From contig DIHO01000002.1 in assembly GCA_002420185.1 (NCBI GenBank), positions 1 to 62,417 on the forward strand: 62,417 nucleotides of DNA. Reading direction: 5' to 3'. The translations under genes and the position numbers were made by a program. A model generated the notes under the pieces. The model ran no database searches. It was given only the letters and a program-made list of their open reading frames with translations, and was not told the DNA's origin. The DNA is from Opitutales bacterium UBA5694. Lineage in GTDB: Bacteria; Verrucomicrobiota; Verrucomicrobiia; Opitutales; Opitutaceae. Positions 8,723 to 18,068 of the stretch are shown in pieces. Positions within the stretch are counted from its first letter, which is position 1; every line of letters starts with the position of its first letter.

Positions 8723-9667
8723 TCAAATAAAACGATCGGTAACTAAAAGAGTAGTCTCCCTCAGACAACTTGCTTCGAAGTCTTGACTTGCCGGTAACAA
8801 TACAGTCGTTCCCGTCGAAACCCTTGCTTCTCCAAATTGGACCATTCCGTCAACTACGGTAACAAGCCTGGCGGCTCCAGAGCCCAACACAAGGGGGTCT
8901 GATTCAAAATTAAGCGCATATTTTACAATTCGAAACTCGCGGCAATCCGCCAAAACAGCCCTCCCCGATGTTTGTTTACGAGTGGAAGGCTCGAAATCAT
9001 TCCAATCGATGCACTTTAGCGATTCCTCTACATGGAGTTGCCTGGGCTTACCATCAAGACCCTCACGACCCCAATCGTAGACGCGATAAGTCGTGTCGGA
9101 GTTTTGCTGGATTTCTAAAATCAGATTGCCAGCGTCTATAGCGTGCAAACGCCCGCTTTCGACGAGTATCGACTCGCCGGCAGAAACCTGGAAACGGTGT
9201 ACGCAATCCTCAAGGGTGCCTTCAATGAGTCGCGACTCAAACTCGGCCCGTTCAACGCCCTTCTTAAGGCCGACAATCAAAGACGCTTGTTCCGTGCAAC
9301 TCGCAATATACCAATTTTCCGTTTTAGGTTCGCCACCGAGCTCTCCGGCAAGCTCCTTTGGAGGGTGAACTTGCAAACTCAGCCGATCCGTGCAATCGAG
9401 CCATTTCACCAAGATGGGGAACGGTCGCTCTGAATCGTAACTTTCGCCCATTATCGCTACAGGATCAGATTTAATTACCTCTCTCAGCGACTTTCCGTCG
9501 TGCGGGCCTCCCTCAATGACCGACATTGCCTCTGAACGATCAACCACGTCCCAACTTTCGCCAATGGGTCCCCCATTGGGAAGGTCCCGGCCGAGTGCCG
9601 TGCTCAAATTCCGGCCTCCCCATACGCGTTCTTGATAAATCGGTTTAAAGTAAATAGGATAGCTCAT
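8723..9667 (-). CDS. manA: Mannose-6-phosphate isomerase, class I
   Basis: ManA interconverts mannose-6-phosphate and fructose-6-phosphate and feeds GDP-mannose and polysaccharide synthesis. The 314-aa protein is of the short Bacillus type. It has KPIYQERVWGG at the N-terminus and the zinc-binding LSLQVHPP (His101) followed by KTENWYIA. The active-site strand IQQNSDTTYRVYDWGR comes next and a cupin-like C-terminus closes it. It is divergent from ftsK; the two starts are about 100 bp apart, so promoters for both must lie in 9668-9770. Confidence 0.93.
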   Translation of the reverse strand: MSYPIYFKPIYQERVWGGRNLSTALGRDLPNGGPIGESWDVVDRSEAMSVIEGGPHDGKSLREVIKSDPVAIMGESYDSERPFPILVKWLDCTDRLSLQVHPPKELAGELGGEPKTENWYIASCTEQASLIVGLKKGVERAEFESRLIEGTLEDCVHRFQVSAGESILVESGRLHAIDAGNLILEIQQNSDTTYRVYDWGREGLDGKPRQLHVEESLKCIDWNDFEPSTRKQTSGRAVLADCREFRIVKYALNFESDPLVLGSGAARLVTVVDGMVQFGEARVSTGTTVLLPASQDFEASCLRETTLLVTDRFI

Positions 9668-9770
9668 CGAGTCCTTGCAGTTTCCGTGGAAAACAGTCTT
9701 TTCATCTCTTTACATCAAAATCGGCTTTGAGCCGCGAATCGCAGCCCAATCGAGTATCAGAATCAGCCAT

Positions 9771-12218
9771 ATGCCCGGAAATCGCATTTCCAACTCTAAA
9801 AAACAATCCGACATCAATCAGCCTCGACTCAGAAGCCGCTGGTGGTGGGTTGGCTTGTGCACCCTGCTCGCCGCCCTCTTATCGGTTTCGTATCTTGATT
9901 TCCATCCGAGCCAAAACCCTGACAACTTCACTGATCAGTCCCTCGGCTCCCGAAGCAACGCATTCGGCCTGCTGGGGGTTAAACTCGCCCTCTTAAGCTT
10001 TTATTTTTTTGGGGGAGCCGCCTGGTTCATCCCGATCTTCTTCGCATGGCGGGCTTGGCTCTACTTTCGCAAAGTTCGGCATGGCACCTGGGCCATCGCA
10101 GTCGCGATGCTCTGTAACGTCATGAGCTACTCCGGCCTGCTCGCTGTTCAAAATCTGTTTTTCCTAGATAAACTGATTTACGCAAAAGATGCCGGTGGCG
10201 TCTTGGGACAGTTCCTCTATTCCCATTTTGTTCGAACCTACATTGGCGACATAGGATCCACTCTCATACTCGGGTCCATTTTTCTAACAACCCTCATCCT
10301 GGTCGTGTCCCCGGGACTTCCTTCGACGACCTTTGGTAAAAAAGGAGGCGGAATTCGCGGCTGGCTGGCCCAGTGGAAAGTGGCTCGCGAGGAGAGACGG
10401 GAGGCCAGACAGCTAGCTAAACTCGCACGCAAGGAAGAACGTGCTCGCCTAAATGAGGAAAAAATTGAAGCAAAACGCTTGGCCCAGGATGAGAAAAACG
10501 CCGCCAAGCAAATGTTCGCCGTCGGAAGAGCCGCGGCAAAAGGACGCACTGCGGAGATAAAGGCGGAAATCGATACGGAGCCGGTTGCTGAACCCCAGGA
10601 ACCCATTCCGGTTATTGAACCGGAAGAGGAATCCAAGAAGAAGCCACCGCTCAAGGACGTTCTCAAGTTTGTGGCTGCCGAAGAGACGAAAAAAGCTCGA
10701 GTTAAACTACCCCATTCACACGGAGACTATATTTTTCCGAATCTCGACGTTCTCGCCCCACAGGCAATACCCCACCACTCAAATTCTCAAGATGAACATG
10801 CGGGGAACGCAGAACGACTTCAGAAAACGCTACAAGAATTCGGCGTCGAGGTCACCATGGGCGAAATCCATATCGGCCCCGTCATCACACGCTACGAGGT
10901 CTATCCCGCCCCTGGGGTTCGGGTAGAAAAAATCTCGAGCTTGGACAAGAACATCGCCCTCGGTATGCGGGCCCAATCGGTACGCATCTTGGCACCCGTT
11001 CCGGGCAAGGGTTGCGTAGGCATCGAAGTTCCCAACCAAAACCCCACGGCCGTCGGGATTCGCGAGATCCTCGAGTCCGAGGATTGGGCCAAGTCCAAAG
11101 CGGAGATTCCAATCGCTCTTGGGAAAGATGTCAGCGGCAAACCAATCATTTCAGATTTGACCAAGATGCCCCACGTTCTCATAGCGGGGGCAACGGGGGC
11201 AGGTAAAACGGTTTGTATCAACGCGATCATCACATCCCTACTATTCCATTCTAGTCCTGACGCTTTGCGGTTCATTATGGTGGATCCCAAGATTGTTGAA
11301 ATGAAGGTCTTCAATGCCCTTCCTCACATGCTGATCCCCGTGGTGACCGATCCTAAAAAGGTCCCCGGAGCTCTCAAGTGGCTGCTCAACGAAATGGAGC
11401 ACCGCTATGAAACTTTTGCCAAGGTAGGCGTGCGAAACATTGCCGGATTCAATGGACGGAAAAAACCCGAAAGAGAAAAAACAGAAGCGGAAAAAACCGA
11501 AGATGAGCAGTTGGAGATTTCAGTCCCTCGCGACGAGGGCGTCTTGGACGAAATACCGGACAAGCTTCCCTACATCGTATGCATCGTAGACGAGCTAGCC
11601 GACCTCATGATGGTCGCCCCTGCCGACGTGGAAACGGGTATCGCTCGTCTCGCCCAACTGGCTCGCGCCGCAGGTATCCATCTTGTCATTGCAACTCAGC
11701 GTCCTTCCGTTAATGTCATCACCGGAGTCATTAAAGCGAACCTTCCCTGCCGCATCTCGTTCCAAGTATCTTCCAAGATCGACAGTCGGACGATTCTTGA
11801 CGGACCCGGAGCCGAACAGCTCATCGGTCGCGGTGACATGCTTTTCTCACCCCCAGGAAGCTCCAAGATCATTCGATCGCAAGGCGCTTTCGTTTCGGAC
11901 GAGGAGATCGCTGACATCGTAAAAGACCTTCAATCCAACGGTCCGCCAAAATTTGCCGAAGAAGTCCAACGCCAAATCGAAGCCCCCGAGGAGCTGACGC
12001 TGGGCGGCGGAGACGAAGAAGGAGATGATCTCCTGTCTCAAGCCCTGGACGTGCTCCGTTCCACCAAACGGGCCTCGACGTCCATGCTCCAGCGGCGATT
12101 GCGAATTGGATACAACCGAGCCGCCCGTTTGATGGAAGATCTAGAAGACCGCGGAATCGTTGGCCCCGAAAACGGCTCCAGCCCCCGCGAAATCCTCGTT
12201 GACTTGGACTCAATGTAA
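9771..12218 (+). CDS. ftsK: DNA translocase FtsK/SpoIIIE
   Basis: FtsK pumps chromosomal DNA at the septum and coordinates dimer resolution. From the ATG at 9771 it has 815 residues. There are about four N-terminal membrane spans, then a charged, coiled-coil linker rich in Arg/Glu/Lys. The motor has Walker A GATGAGKTV, Walker B IVCIVDELADLMM and the hallmark IATQRPSVNVITGVIKAN. A C-terminal gamma winged helix (SMLQRRLRIGYNRAARLMEDL) would recognise KOPS-like sites. An upstream TTG at 9675 is possible but would add 32 residues that do not resemble FtsK. Linker length is moderate compared with E. coli. Confidence 0.96.
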   Translation: MPGNRISNSKKQSDINQPRLRSRWWWVGLCTLLAALLSVSYLDFHPSQNPDNFTDQSLGSRSNAFGLLGVKLALLSFYFFGGAAWFIPIFFAWRAWLYFRKVRHGTWAIAVAMLCNVMSYSGLLAVQNLFFLDKLIYAKDAGGVLGQFLYSHFVRTYIGDIGSTLILGSIFLTTLILVVSPGLPSTTFGKKGGGIRGWLAQWKVAREERREARQLAKLARKEERARLNEEKIEAKRLAQDEKNAAKQMFAVGRAAAKGRTAEIKAEIDTEPVAEPQEPIPVIEPEEESKKKPPLKDVLKFVAAEETKKARVKLPHSHGDYIFPNLDVLAPQAIPHHSNSQDEHAGNAERLQKTLQEFGVEVTMGEIHIGPVITRYEVYPAPGVRVEKISSLDKNIALGMRAQSVRILAPVPGKGCVGIEVPNQNPTAVGIREILESEDWAKSKAEIPIALGKDVSGKPIISDLTKMPHVLIAGATGAGKTVCINAIITSLLFHSSPDALRFIMVDPKIVEMKVFNALPHMLIPVVTDPKKVPGALKWLLNEMEHRYETFAKVGVRNIAGFNGRKKPEREKTEAEKTEDEQLEISVPRDEGVLDEIPDKLPYIVCIVDELADLMMVAPADVETGIARLAQLARAAGIHLVIATQRPSVNVITGVIKANLPCRISFQVSSKIDSRTILDGPGAEQLIGRGDMLFSPPGSSKIIRSQGAFVSDEEIADIVKDLQSNGPPKFAEEVQRQIEAPEELTLGGGDEEGDDLLSQALDVLRSTKRASTSMLQRRLRIGYNRAARLMEDLEDRGIVGPENGSSPREILVDLDSM

Positions 12219-12383
12219 GGGTTTTCTGACCATGAGAGCCTAAAAAGGATGCTTTCGGACATTTTTGTAACGATTTCATTCTTTTGCGTAAAACCGCTCC
12301 TACGGGAAATTTCACCGGCCCGCTCAAAAAGGCCATCCGATTTCCCGTATGTTCCTGTGAGTCTATTTTCCTACTAATGATCA

Positions 12384-13577
12384 ATGTGCCCCAAATTACT
12401 CCTTACCGCTCTTGTCCCTTCAATCCTGCTCCCTTCATTTCTCATATCTAAACCGCACAGCGACAGAGACGCTCGGTTCCGCCAAACCTCGATCCGGGCT
12501 GAGCAAAATGGGCTGGCTGAGCCTTTCAAGGGCGTAACGACCAATGGCGAGGTTCAAAAGGACCTTTTCCACATCCGATCCACCGGTGTCTCGACGGAAC
12601 CCGTCCGCAAGGCCGCCTTAGCTTTCCTCAAAACTCTCAACCCAGAGCAGCAGGCCAAGACCAATTTTCCTGTAGAAGATCCGGAATGGCGCAAGTGGAT
12701 GAACCAGCATTTCTACATTCGCCAAGGAGTCAGTTTTGACGAGATGAACCCTACCCAACGCGATGCGGCGTTTGAGCTTCTGAAAGCCTCGCTCAGTGCC
12801 AAGGGAATCAAGCTATCCACGGACATCATGAATTTAAATCGGACCCTGGGGGAGCTTAACAACAACGACTTTCCTCAGTACAATGAGCTTCTTTACTGGA
12901 TCACTCTTATGGGCGAGCCCTCCGCCACGGAACCGTGGGGCTGGCAAATCGACGGGCACCACTTGATCATCAACTATTTCGTTCTCGGCGACCAAGTGGT
13001 CATGTCGCCTGTTTTCGTCGGCTCCGAGCCGGTGATTGCCGAGTCGGGCCAGTTTAAGGGCACCACGATCCTTCAGGACGAGCAGAATCAGGGACTGGCT
13101 CTGATCCAAACATTCGACAGCATCCAGAAAAAGAAGGCGATCATCCAGTCGGAAAAAACGCGCAACAACAATCTCACCGAGGCCTTCAAAGACAACGTCG
13201 TCCTGGACTACGCAGGAATCAAAGCGTCCGAGCTCAACTCGAAACAGCAAGCTAAACTACTCGATCTGGTCGGTCTCCACGTGGGCAACATGGGCGATGG
13301 ACATGCCAAAGCCCGCATGAGCGAGGTCGCGGAACATTTAAATGAAACCCATTTCGCCTGGGTAGGCGATACGAGCGAAGAAGCCGTTTTCTACTACCGG
13401 ATCCACAGCCCCGTGATTCTCATTGAATTTGATCATCAAGCACCGGTGGGAATGCGGCAATACTACACTGACCGCAGCCCCGTCCGCCAGCACATCCATG
13501 TCGTCGTCCGCACCCCCAATGGTAATGACTACGGCAAGGACTTACTGCGGCAACACCTAGAGAAACACCACCACTAG
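12384..13577 (+). CDS. Secreted DUF3500 family protein
   Basis: The 397-aa protein starts with a short hydrophobic signal (LLLTALVPSILLPSFLI). Typical DUF3500 stretches follow: WGWQIDGHHLIINYFVLGDQVVMSPVFVGSEP, LQDEQNQGLALI, and a C-terminal IHSPVILIEFDHQAPVG. DUF3500 has no settled function; members are extracytoplasmic and occur in planctomycetes, verrucomicrobia and some fungi. The gene stands alone, with a 165-bp gap after ftsK and a decayed region behind it. Confidence 0.8.
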   Translation: MCPKLLLTALVPSILLPSFLISKPHSDRDARFRQTSIRAEQNGLAEPFKGVTTNGEVQKDLFHIRSTGVSTEPVRKAALAFLKTLNPEQQAKTNFPVEDPEWRKWMNQHFYIRQGVSFDEMNPTQRDAAFELLKASLSAKGIKLSTDIMNLNRTLGELNNNDFPQYNELLYWITLMGEPSATEPWGWQIDGHHLIINYFVLGDQVVMSPVFVGSEPVIAESGQFKGTTILQDEQNQGLALIQTFDSIQKKKAIIQSEKTRNNNLTEAFKDNVVLDYAGIKASELNSKQQAKLLDLVGLHVGNMGDGHAKARMSEVAEHLNETHFAWVGDTSEEAVFYYRIHSPVILIEFDHQAPVGMRQYYTDRSPVRQHIHVVVRTPNGNDYGKDLLRQHLEKHHH

Positions 13578-13805
13578 CAACCGACTTGTCTTGAAGTAGC
13601 GGTGAGAAGACGGATGATCGAAGATCAAGTAAGTGGAGCAGATTGGGTTATCGTTTCTAGTTGACTTCGCTCTATCATCAGGAGTGTCCAATCGATAGGC
13701 TGACCAATTGGTATCCGCTTCGAAGATAGATGGTTCGAATCGAGGGGCTAACTTTCCATCGACCTCGGCACGTCGGGATGGTTAATCCTAGAAAGTAGCT
13801 CCATT

Positions 13806-13826
13806 TCCGCGAAGCTACGTCGCGGA
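13806..13826. repeat. REP-like inverted repeat
   Basis: TCCGCGA at 13806-13812 is the exact reverse complement of TCGCGGA at 13820-13826, with a 7-nt loop. It lies in a noncoding 1-kb stretch and has the GC-rich hairpin look of repetitive extragenic elements. No second copy was seen in this window. Confidence 0.4.
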
Positions 13827-13933
13827 GGCTAGGTCCAAAGAAGCAAAAACTAAGTCTTCCTGCATAAGATTTCGCCACGAACTCTTAGAGAGATTGTTCA
13901 AAAATTATAGGAAAATCAGTAAAAGCGAATAGC

Positions 13934-14470
13934 ATGTTTCCACGTCCTCCGGCAATAGTGTCATTACAATTCCGACTTTCACCGTTTCCACAGGACTGGA
14001 GGGCGGCAGCGGTGAAGTCTATAGTATCCTGTTTCAGAACAGCACGGGGACTACGATCAACGCCACCATTAACACCACGGGTTAAGTGGCTATTTTCACT
14101 CTTACTAAACCGCTGGATTCAGGTGGTAGGCAGGCCAGGTTGAATGCAGAAACAGCTGGTTAGTTCAATAATTTGGCCTTTTCTTTGAAAGACGGCTCGA
14201 ACAATCGAAATCTTATTAGGTTACAATCCAGTTGCTATCCCAACCTGTGCCTCAAACTCTTTTTCCTCTCTCTGGAACAATCAGAACAAGCCCACAATTT
14301 TTGCGCCGGAAGGAGCTCGGGGGTCTAAGGTTACTGGTAGTACGACCCTTCCCGAGGACGTATGCGTTGACGGTGCCAAAGAATGCTGGTTCGGCGAGTT
14401 GCGTCCGGCAGGGTATGTTCCCGACTCCGTCAGCACTATTATTCTACTCAGAATAGGCTTTGGACTGTTA
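13934..14470 (+). pseudogene. Decayed secreted-protein remnant
   Basis: Between the DUF3500 gene and the next esterase the sequence keeps coding-like stretches broken by stops and frame changes. One frame gives VITIPTFTVSTGLEGGSGEV and ILFQNSTGTTINATINTTG, then a stop, then FTLTKPLDSGGRQARLN and another stop. Further on, NKPTIFAPEGARGSKVTG and LPEDVCVDGAKECWFGELR appear in a different frame. The Thr/Gly/Ser-rich beta-like composition suggests a former extracellular protein. No family was recognised and the limits are approximate. The flanks (13578-13933 and 14471-14525) show nothing further except the hairpin at 13806-13826. Confidence 0.35.
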
Positions 14471-14525
14471 GAATTCCTCAAACACCGTAAGTGAAAGAAA
14501 CCGTTTCTCGTACAAAGAATTTTTA

Positions 14526-14553
14526 AGCCCGTTATCGACTGCGGGCTTTTTTT
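14526..14553 (+). terminator. Intrinsic terminator
   Basis: AGCCCG (14526-14531) pairs with CGGGCT (14542-14547), followed by seven T. It ends the decayed region just 9 bp before the next gene start and isolates that gene from upstream transcription. Confidence 0.75.
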
Positions 14554-14561
14554 ATGCGTTT

Positions 14562-15428
14562 ATGAAAACAATGAGAGTTACGCTTTCCCTCGTCCTTGCC
14601 CTAATAACATTCAATCTTAGCCTGCAGGCCAGCGATTCGCTCATCAGCACTCAGATTATCGCCTTCAAGAAAACCAGTCCCGGCGAAAGCCTCATCCTAA
14701 AACGCTACGGCCCATCGAGTCAGGCCGGAGGCACCGCATTGCCTTGTGCCGTTTTCTTCTTCGGTGGCGGTTGGAATGGAGGCCAAATCGAGCACTTCGC
14801 CCCTCAAGCGGAATACCTGGCCCAGCGAGGAATGGTGGCAATTTGCGCTCAGTACCGGACGCTAAATTCGCATTCAGTGCCGCCCAACGTCTGCCTCGTC
14901 GACGCCAAGAGTGCCATTCGCTACGTGAAAGCAAATGCACAGTCACTTGGAATCGATCCTAAGCGCCTCGCCGTCGGTGGCGGTTCTGCAGGAGGTCATC
15001 TGGCCGCGGCCACAACCTTTTGCGAAGGGTTCAATGACACCCGTGACGATAAGAAAATTTCCACCCAGGCCAACGCACTCCTGCTTTTTAATCCCGTAAT
15101 TGATAACAGCGTCAACGGGTACGGGCACGATCGCGTACGGGAATTTTGGGAGGGGTTCTCACCCCTCCACAACATCTCCTCGCCACCCCCAACCCTTTTT
15201 TTGTTGGGCGACAACGACGATCTCGTCCCTGTGGGCACCGGAATCGCCTTCGAAAAGGCCATCGAAGATGCAGGGGGACGCTGTGACCTCCATATTTATA
15301 CAGACGGAGCCCACGGCTTCTTCAATCCTGGCCGAGCCAGCGCGAACGGAAAGGAGTACTATGAGGATTGCATCAAGAAAATGGACCATTTCCTCGTCAG
15401 CCTTGGCTTTTTGAAGCCGCAGAGGTAG
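14562..15428 (+). CDS. Secreted alpha/beta hydrolase (acetyl-esterase/BD-FAE type)
   Basis: The 288-aa protein has a signal peptide (to about LSLQA-SD, residue 23). The fold then shows the oxyanion region FFGGGWNGG, the nucleophile elbow GGGSAGGHLAA, an acid in LLGDNDDLVPVG and the catalytic His in DGAHGFFNP. This is the pattern of Aes/BD-FAE-like esterases that remove acetyl or feruloyl groups from plant and algal polysaccharides. A similar enzyme is encoded at 51088-51999. The true substrate is not deducible. Confidence 0.85.
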   Translation: MKTMRVTLSLVLALITFNLSLQASDSLISTQIIAFKKTSPGESLILKRYGPSSQAGGTALPCAVFFFGGGWNGGQIEHFAPQAEYLAQRGMVAICAQYRTLNSHSVPPNVCLVDAKSAIRYVKANAQSLGIDPKRLAVGGGSAGGHLAAATTFCEGFNDTRDDKKISTQANALLLFNPVIDNSVNGYGHDRVREFWEGFSPLHNISSPPPTLFLLGDNDDLVPVGTGIAFEKAIEDAGGRCDLHIYTDGAHGFFNPGRASANGKEYYEDCIKKMDHFLVSLGFLKPQR

Positions 15429-15467
15429 GGTCATTCCTCGGTTCGTATCGTTGCGGTCGCCAACTTC

Positions 15468-15547
15468 GGTAGGGCTGTTCATCCTAAACAGCCCCACTGC
15501 ACCTATCCTCCTGAAGTAACGGCTGAATCGGGACAGTCAGCCCTACC
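15468..15547. repeat. Imperfect 80-bp inverted repeat (REPIN/MITE-like)
   Basis: GGTAGGGCTG at 15468-15477 is the reverse complement of CAGCCCTACC at 15538-15547, with AACTTC and TGAATT partly matching outside. Inside the left arm a second hairpin GGGCTGTT/AACAGCCC (15472-15494) can form. It resembles a nonautonomous REP doublet. The surrounding 15429-15881 has no gene. It also holds a 12-bp palindrome GCGGTATACCGC at 15580-15591 and a short GCCAATCGCCAATCGCCAG microrepeat near 15755. Confidence 0.5.
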
Positions 15548-15881
15548 TGAATTCCGAGTCCGATGATCCAACTAAAATAGCGGTATACCGCCTTGGGACA
15601 GGCTCGTGACGCTCTGGACAGGCACCAGCCCTTAAGTGTTAATATCTGGTAGCGGCAACATCATCCCTCAAAAGATACCTCATTTGTACCCACAATTCCG
15701 TTACTCCCCTATCCCACTCCTCCGCGAACTTCGATTCATCAATCGAAGCAGGTGGCCAATCGCCAATCGCCAGCCAATAACTGCTAACTGCCAGCTAAAA
15801 ACGGACTTCTGTAAGAGTTTCATTGAAACCTGCCGCCTAATCGCTTGTTTTATTTAAAAATCCCCTGTAATAAGTTATTTC

Positions 15882-16709
15882 ATGCATAGTATAGGCGAAC
15901 GTCTGGAAGAAGCCCGCAAGCGCAAGGGTATCACGGTGAGAGAAGCATCCGAAGCGACTAAGATTCGCGGCGAATACCTCAACAACTTCGAGGCGAACTC
16001 GTTCAAGATGAATCTTCCCGACATTTATGTTCGAGGGTTCCTCCGTTCCTACGCCAACTACTTGAAAGTCAATTCAGACAAGGTCATCACGGACTACAAC
16101 GCTCACTTGATTGGAGAGGGAAAGTCCTCTCGACGCGACGCGCGTGAATTTTTGGGGCGGCTGGAACTGCAGGAGCAGCCTTTGGTGGCCGAGGGGGCCC
16201 AGAACCCCGGATCCGTAGAAGACAGGGCAATCGAAAGCACCAGCGAGACTTCCGAATCCATTCCAATCTGGGAGCGATTCAATATCGAACAGGGTGTCGC
16301 GATCAAGATCGGGATCGTTGCCGGTCTCGCTTTGATCCTAATCATCGCCGTTATCTGGGGATTCCTCACCTTCATGGAGTCCAGCGATCCCGCGCCCGAT
16401 ACAAATCTCACGGAGACGCCTGCCGTCATCGCTCCTGAAGCCAATGCAGCGGCCTTCACCCTGATCGCCAATGACGATGTTCGAGTAGAAATAAAGCAGG
16501 TGGAAGGAAACATTCCGTTGTTTTTCGCCGTATTGCCGGCAGGGCAGGAGAAAGAGCTTTCCGCTTCGGGAAGCGTGCGCATCCATTATAGCGACGCCAA
16601 CGCGCTTTCCATTCGTATCGGCAGCAAGACCTACAAGATGCAAACGGACCGGAGCTCAATCCGTATCACTCCTGCCAACATCCTAAAGCAACAAAAAGCA
16701 GGCAACTAA
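15882..16709 (+). CDS. RodZ-like helix-turn-helix membrane protein
   Basis: The 275-aa protein has an N-terminal Xre/HTH_25 domain (IGERLEEARKRKGITVREAS, then IYVRGFLRSYANYLKV) at about 3-75. A polar linker and one membrane span near 142-165 (IGIVAGLALILIIAVIWGFL) follow. The C-terminal DUF4115-like beta domain has FTLIANDDVRVEIKQ and GSVRIHYSDANALSIRIG. This is the RodZ architecture, which links MreB to the membrane in rod-shape maintenance. It does not sit next to mreB here. Confidence 0.85.
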   Translation: MHSIGERLEEARKRKGITVREASEATKIRGEYLNNFEANSFKMNLPDIYVRGFLRSYANYLKVNSDKVITDYNAHLIGEGKSSRRDAREFLGRLELQEQPLVAEGAQNPGSVEDRAIESTSETSESIPIWERFNIEQGVAIKIGIVAGLALILIIAVIWGFLTFMESSDPAPDTNLTETPAVIAPEANAAAFTLIANDDVRVEIKQVEGNIPLFFAVLPAGQEKELSASGSVRIHYSDANALSIRIGSKTYKMQTDRSSIRITPANILKQQKAGN

Positions 16710-16832
16710 AACAAAGATCTAAGCCTTCGTTTGGGCTCTTTTTCTGGGTCTATTTCTAGGGACCGGCAATACTTGAGGTCTGTGGCCTAAAAATGCGTTG
16801 AATCGTGCGCTGGACGTGACCATACCAAGCAA

Positions 16833-17282
16833 ATGAGCAAACTCACTGTCGCAATTGGCTCTGACCATGCCGGATACAATTACAAGAATGCGATCATCGC
16901 CCATCTTTTCCAACGAGGGCACAACGTTGAGGACTACGGCACAGACTCGACCGAATCCTGCGACTACCCTGACTTTATTCGCCCGGTTGCAGAGGCGGTT
17001 GCGGCCGGTAAGTGCGATCGGGGAATCGTGCTCGGAGGCTCGGGAAACGGCGAAGCCATAACGGCGAATCGTGTGCCCGGAGTGCGGTGCGGCGTTTGCT
17101 GGAATGAGCAGCTCGCAATGTGGAACCGGTCCCATAATAACGGCAACGTGCTCGCGTTAGGTGAGAGAACAGTCACTCAGCAGGAGGCTCTTAACATTGT
17201 GGATACCTGGCTGGAAACCGAATTTGAAGGCGGCCGCCATATCGCCCGAATCGAAAAAATCGACGCAAAACGCTACCCATAG
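16833..17282 (+). CDS. rpiB: Ribose-5-phosphate isomerase B, Mycobacterium-type active site
   Basis: RpiB interconverts ribose-5-phosphate and ribulose-5-phosphate. The 149-aa protein has IGSDHAGYNYKNAI at the N-terminus and GIVLGGSGNGEAITANRVPG in the middle. Most RpiB enzymes (E. coli type) have a catalytic Cys at the GIVxCGTG position; here it is Gly followed by GSGNGE. That is the form described for Mycobacterium tuberculosis, where the Glu serves as the base. CWNEQLAMWNRSHNNGNVLALG matches the same subgroup. The gene is monocistronic with gaps of over 100 bp on each side. Confidence 0.9.
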   Translation: MSKLTVAIGSDHAGYNYKNAIIAHLFQRGHNVEDYGTDSTESCDYPDFIRPVAEAVAAGKCDRGIVLGGSGNGEAITANRVPGVRCGVCWNEQLAMWNRSHNNGNVLALGERTVTQQEALNIVDTWLETEFEGGRHIARIEKIDAKRYP

Positions 17283-17386
17283 ATGATTGAAGAAGTAAGA
17301 ACGAAGATCGAGGGTTTGCTTCCAAACCTATCAAGGTTCACCACTCGCACTTCTTATTTCTACATTCATAACTCTTTTATCATTCA

Positions 17387-17602
17387 ATGAAATACAGACG
17401 TATCAGCAAGTCAGGCCTCAGGTTCAGTGAGCTTTCATTCAGCTCCTGGGTCACTTTCGGTGACCAGGTGAACAATGCAGTCGCGGAATCTTGCCTGAAA
17501 ACGGCCTACGATGCCGGCATCAACTTCTTCGACAGTCTCTATGACAAACTTATGGATAAGAGCAACGTGGCTATCAGCATTGTTAAGAAAATCGATGTTT
17601 AG
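17387..17602 (+). pseudogene. Aldo/keto reductase, N-terminal remnant
   Basis: The first 50 residues read as the start of a Kv-beta/YghZ-type aldo/keto reductase: MKYRRISKSGLRFSELSF, WVTFGDQ, then AYDAGINFFD. After INFFDS the reading continues for only about 20 unrelated residues to a stop. The catalytic Tyr/Lys/His region and the rest of the barrel (about 260 residues) are missing. This looks like an internal deletion leaving the 5' end intact. It could still be translated but cannot be an active reductase. Confidence 0.8.
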
Positions 17603-17660
17603 AGATTCGATGTTTTACCGCCATGCTTTAGAAGGTAGCGGGCGATCTCAGAGGCCCACT

Positions 17661-18053
17661 TTGAAAAAAGTCTTCGCTCTCGCCGGGCTTTTCATCCTCC
17701 TGGCTGGTTGTCTGCAATCTGAGCCGATCCAATCTGAAACCACCAAGATTCTATTGGATACACCGTCCGCCGGCTGGCAGTTAGCCCCTCTCGAGGCATG
17801 GGAAACGGACGAAGCGATTTACTGCCTCTTCCAGTTGAACCCTCCTCAAGGGCTGTCGGCCCAAGTCATCACCTCAATCGTTTCCGAAATGCAATTGCCT
17901 GCTTCGGAGAAGCTGAAGAAGCACGTCGTCCTGGGCAAAACGTGGAATTGGTCCTCCGACAGCGATGTTGAATTCCTAAACTCGCTCGAAGCATTCAAGG
18001 AGCAGTTGGGCGAGGGTGCAAGAATCGTTGATCTGCCAACACCTAAACCGTAA
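17661..18053 (+). CDS. Small lipoprotein of unknown function
   Basis: The TTG at 17661 gives a textbook lipoprotein signal: two Lys, a hydrophobic core and the lipobox LLAGC, with AGAGG about 6 nt upstream. ATG starts further upstream (17610) would put a charged 17-residue extension before the signal, so TTG is preferred. The mature part (about 113 aa) is soluble and includes CLFQLNPPQGLSAQVITSI and LGKTWNWSSDSDVEFLNSL. No family was recognised. It ends 15 bp before the E1 gene and may be cotranscribed. Confidence 0.65.
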   Translation: MKKVFALAGLFILLAGCLQSEPIQSETTKILLDTPSAGWQLAPLEAWETDEAIYCLFQLNPPQGLSAQVITSIVSEMQLPASEKLKKHVVLGKTWNWSSDSDVEFLNSLEAFKEQLGEGARIVDLPTPKP

Positions 18054-18068
18054 GTTAATCTTTCACTC

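Noticed and set aside
10238..10666. 142-codon minus-strand frame
   Set aside because: Antisense shadow of the ftsK linker; low-complexity Ser/Arg composition comes from the sense codons.
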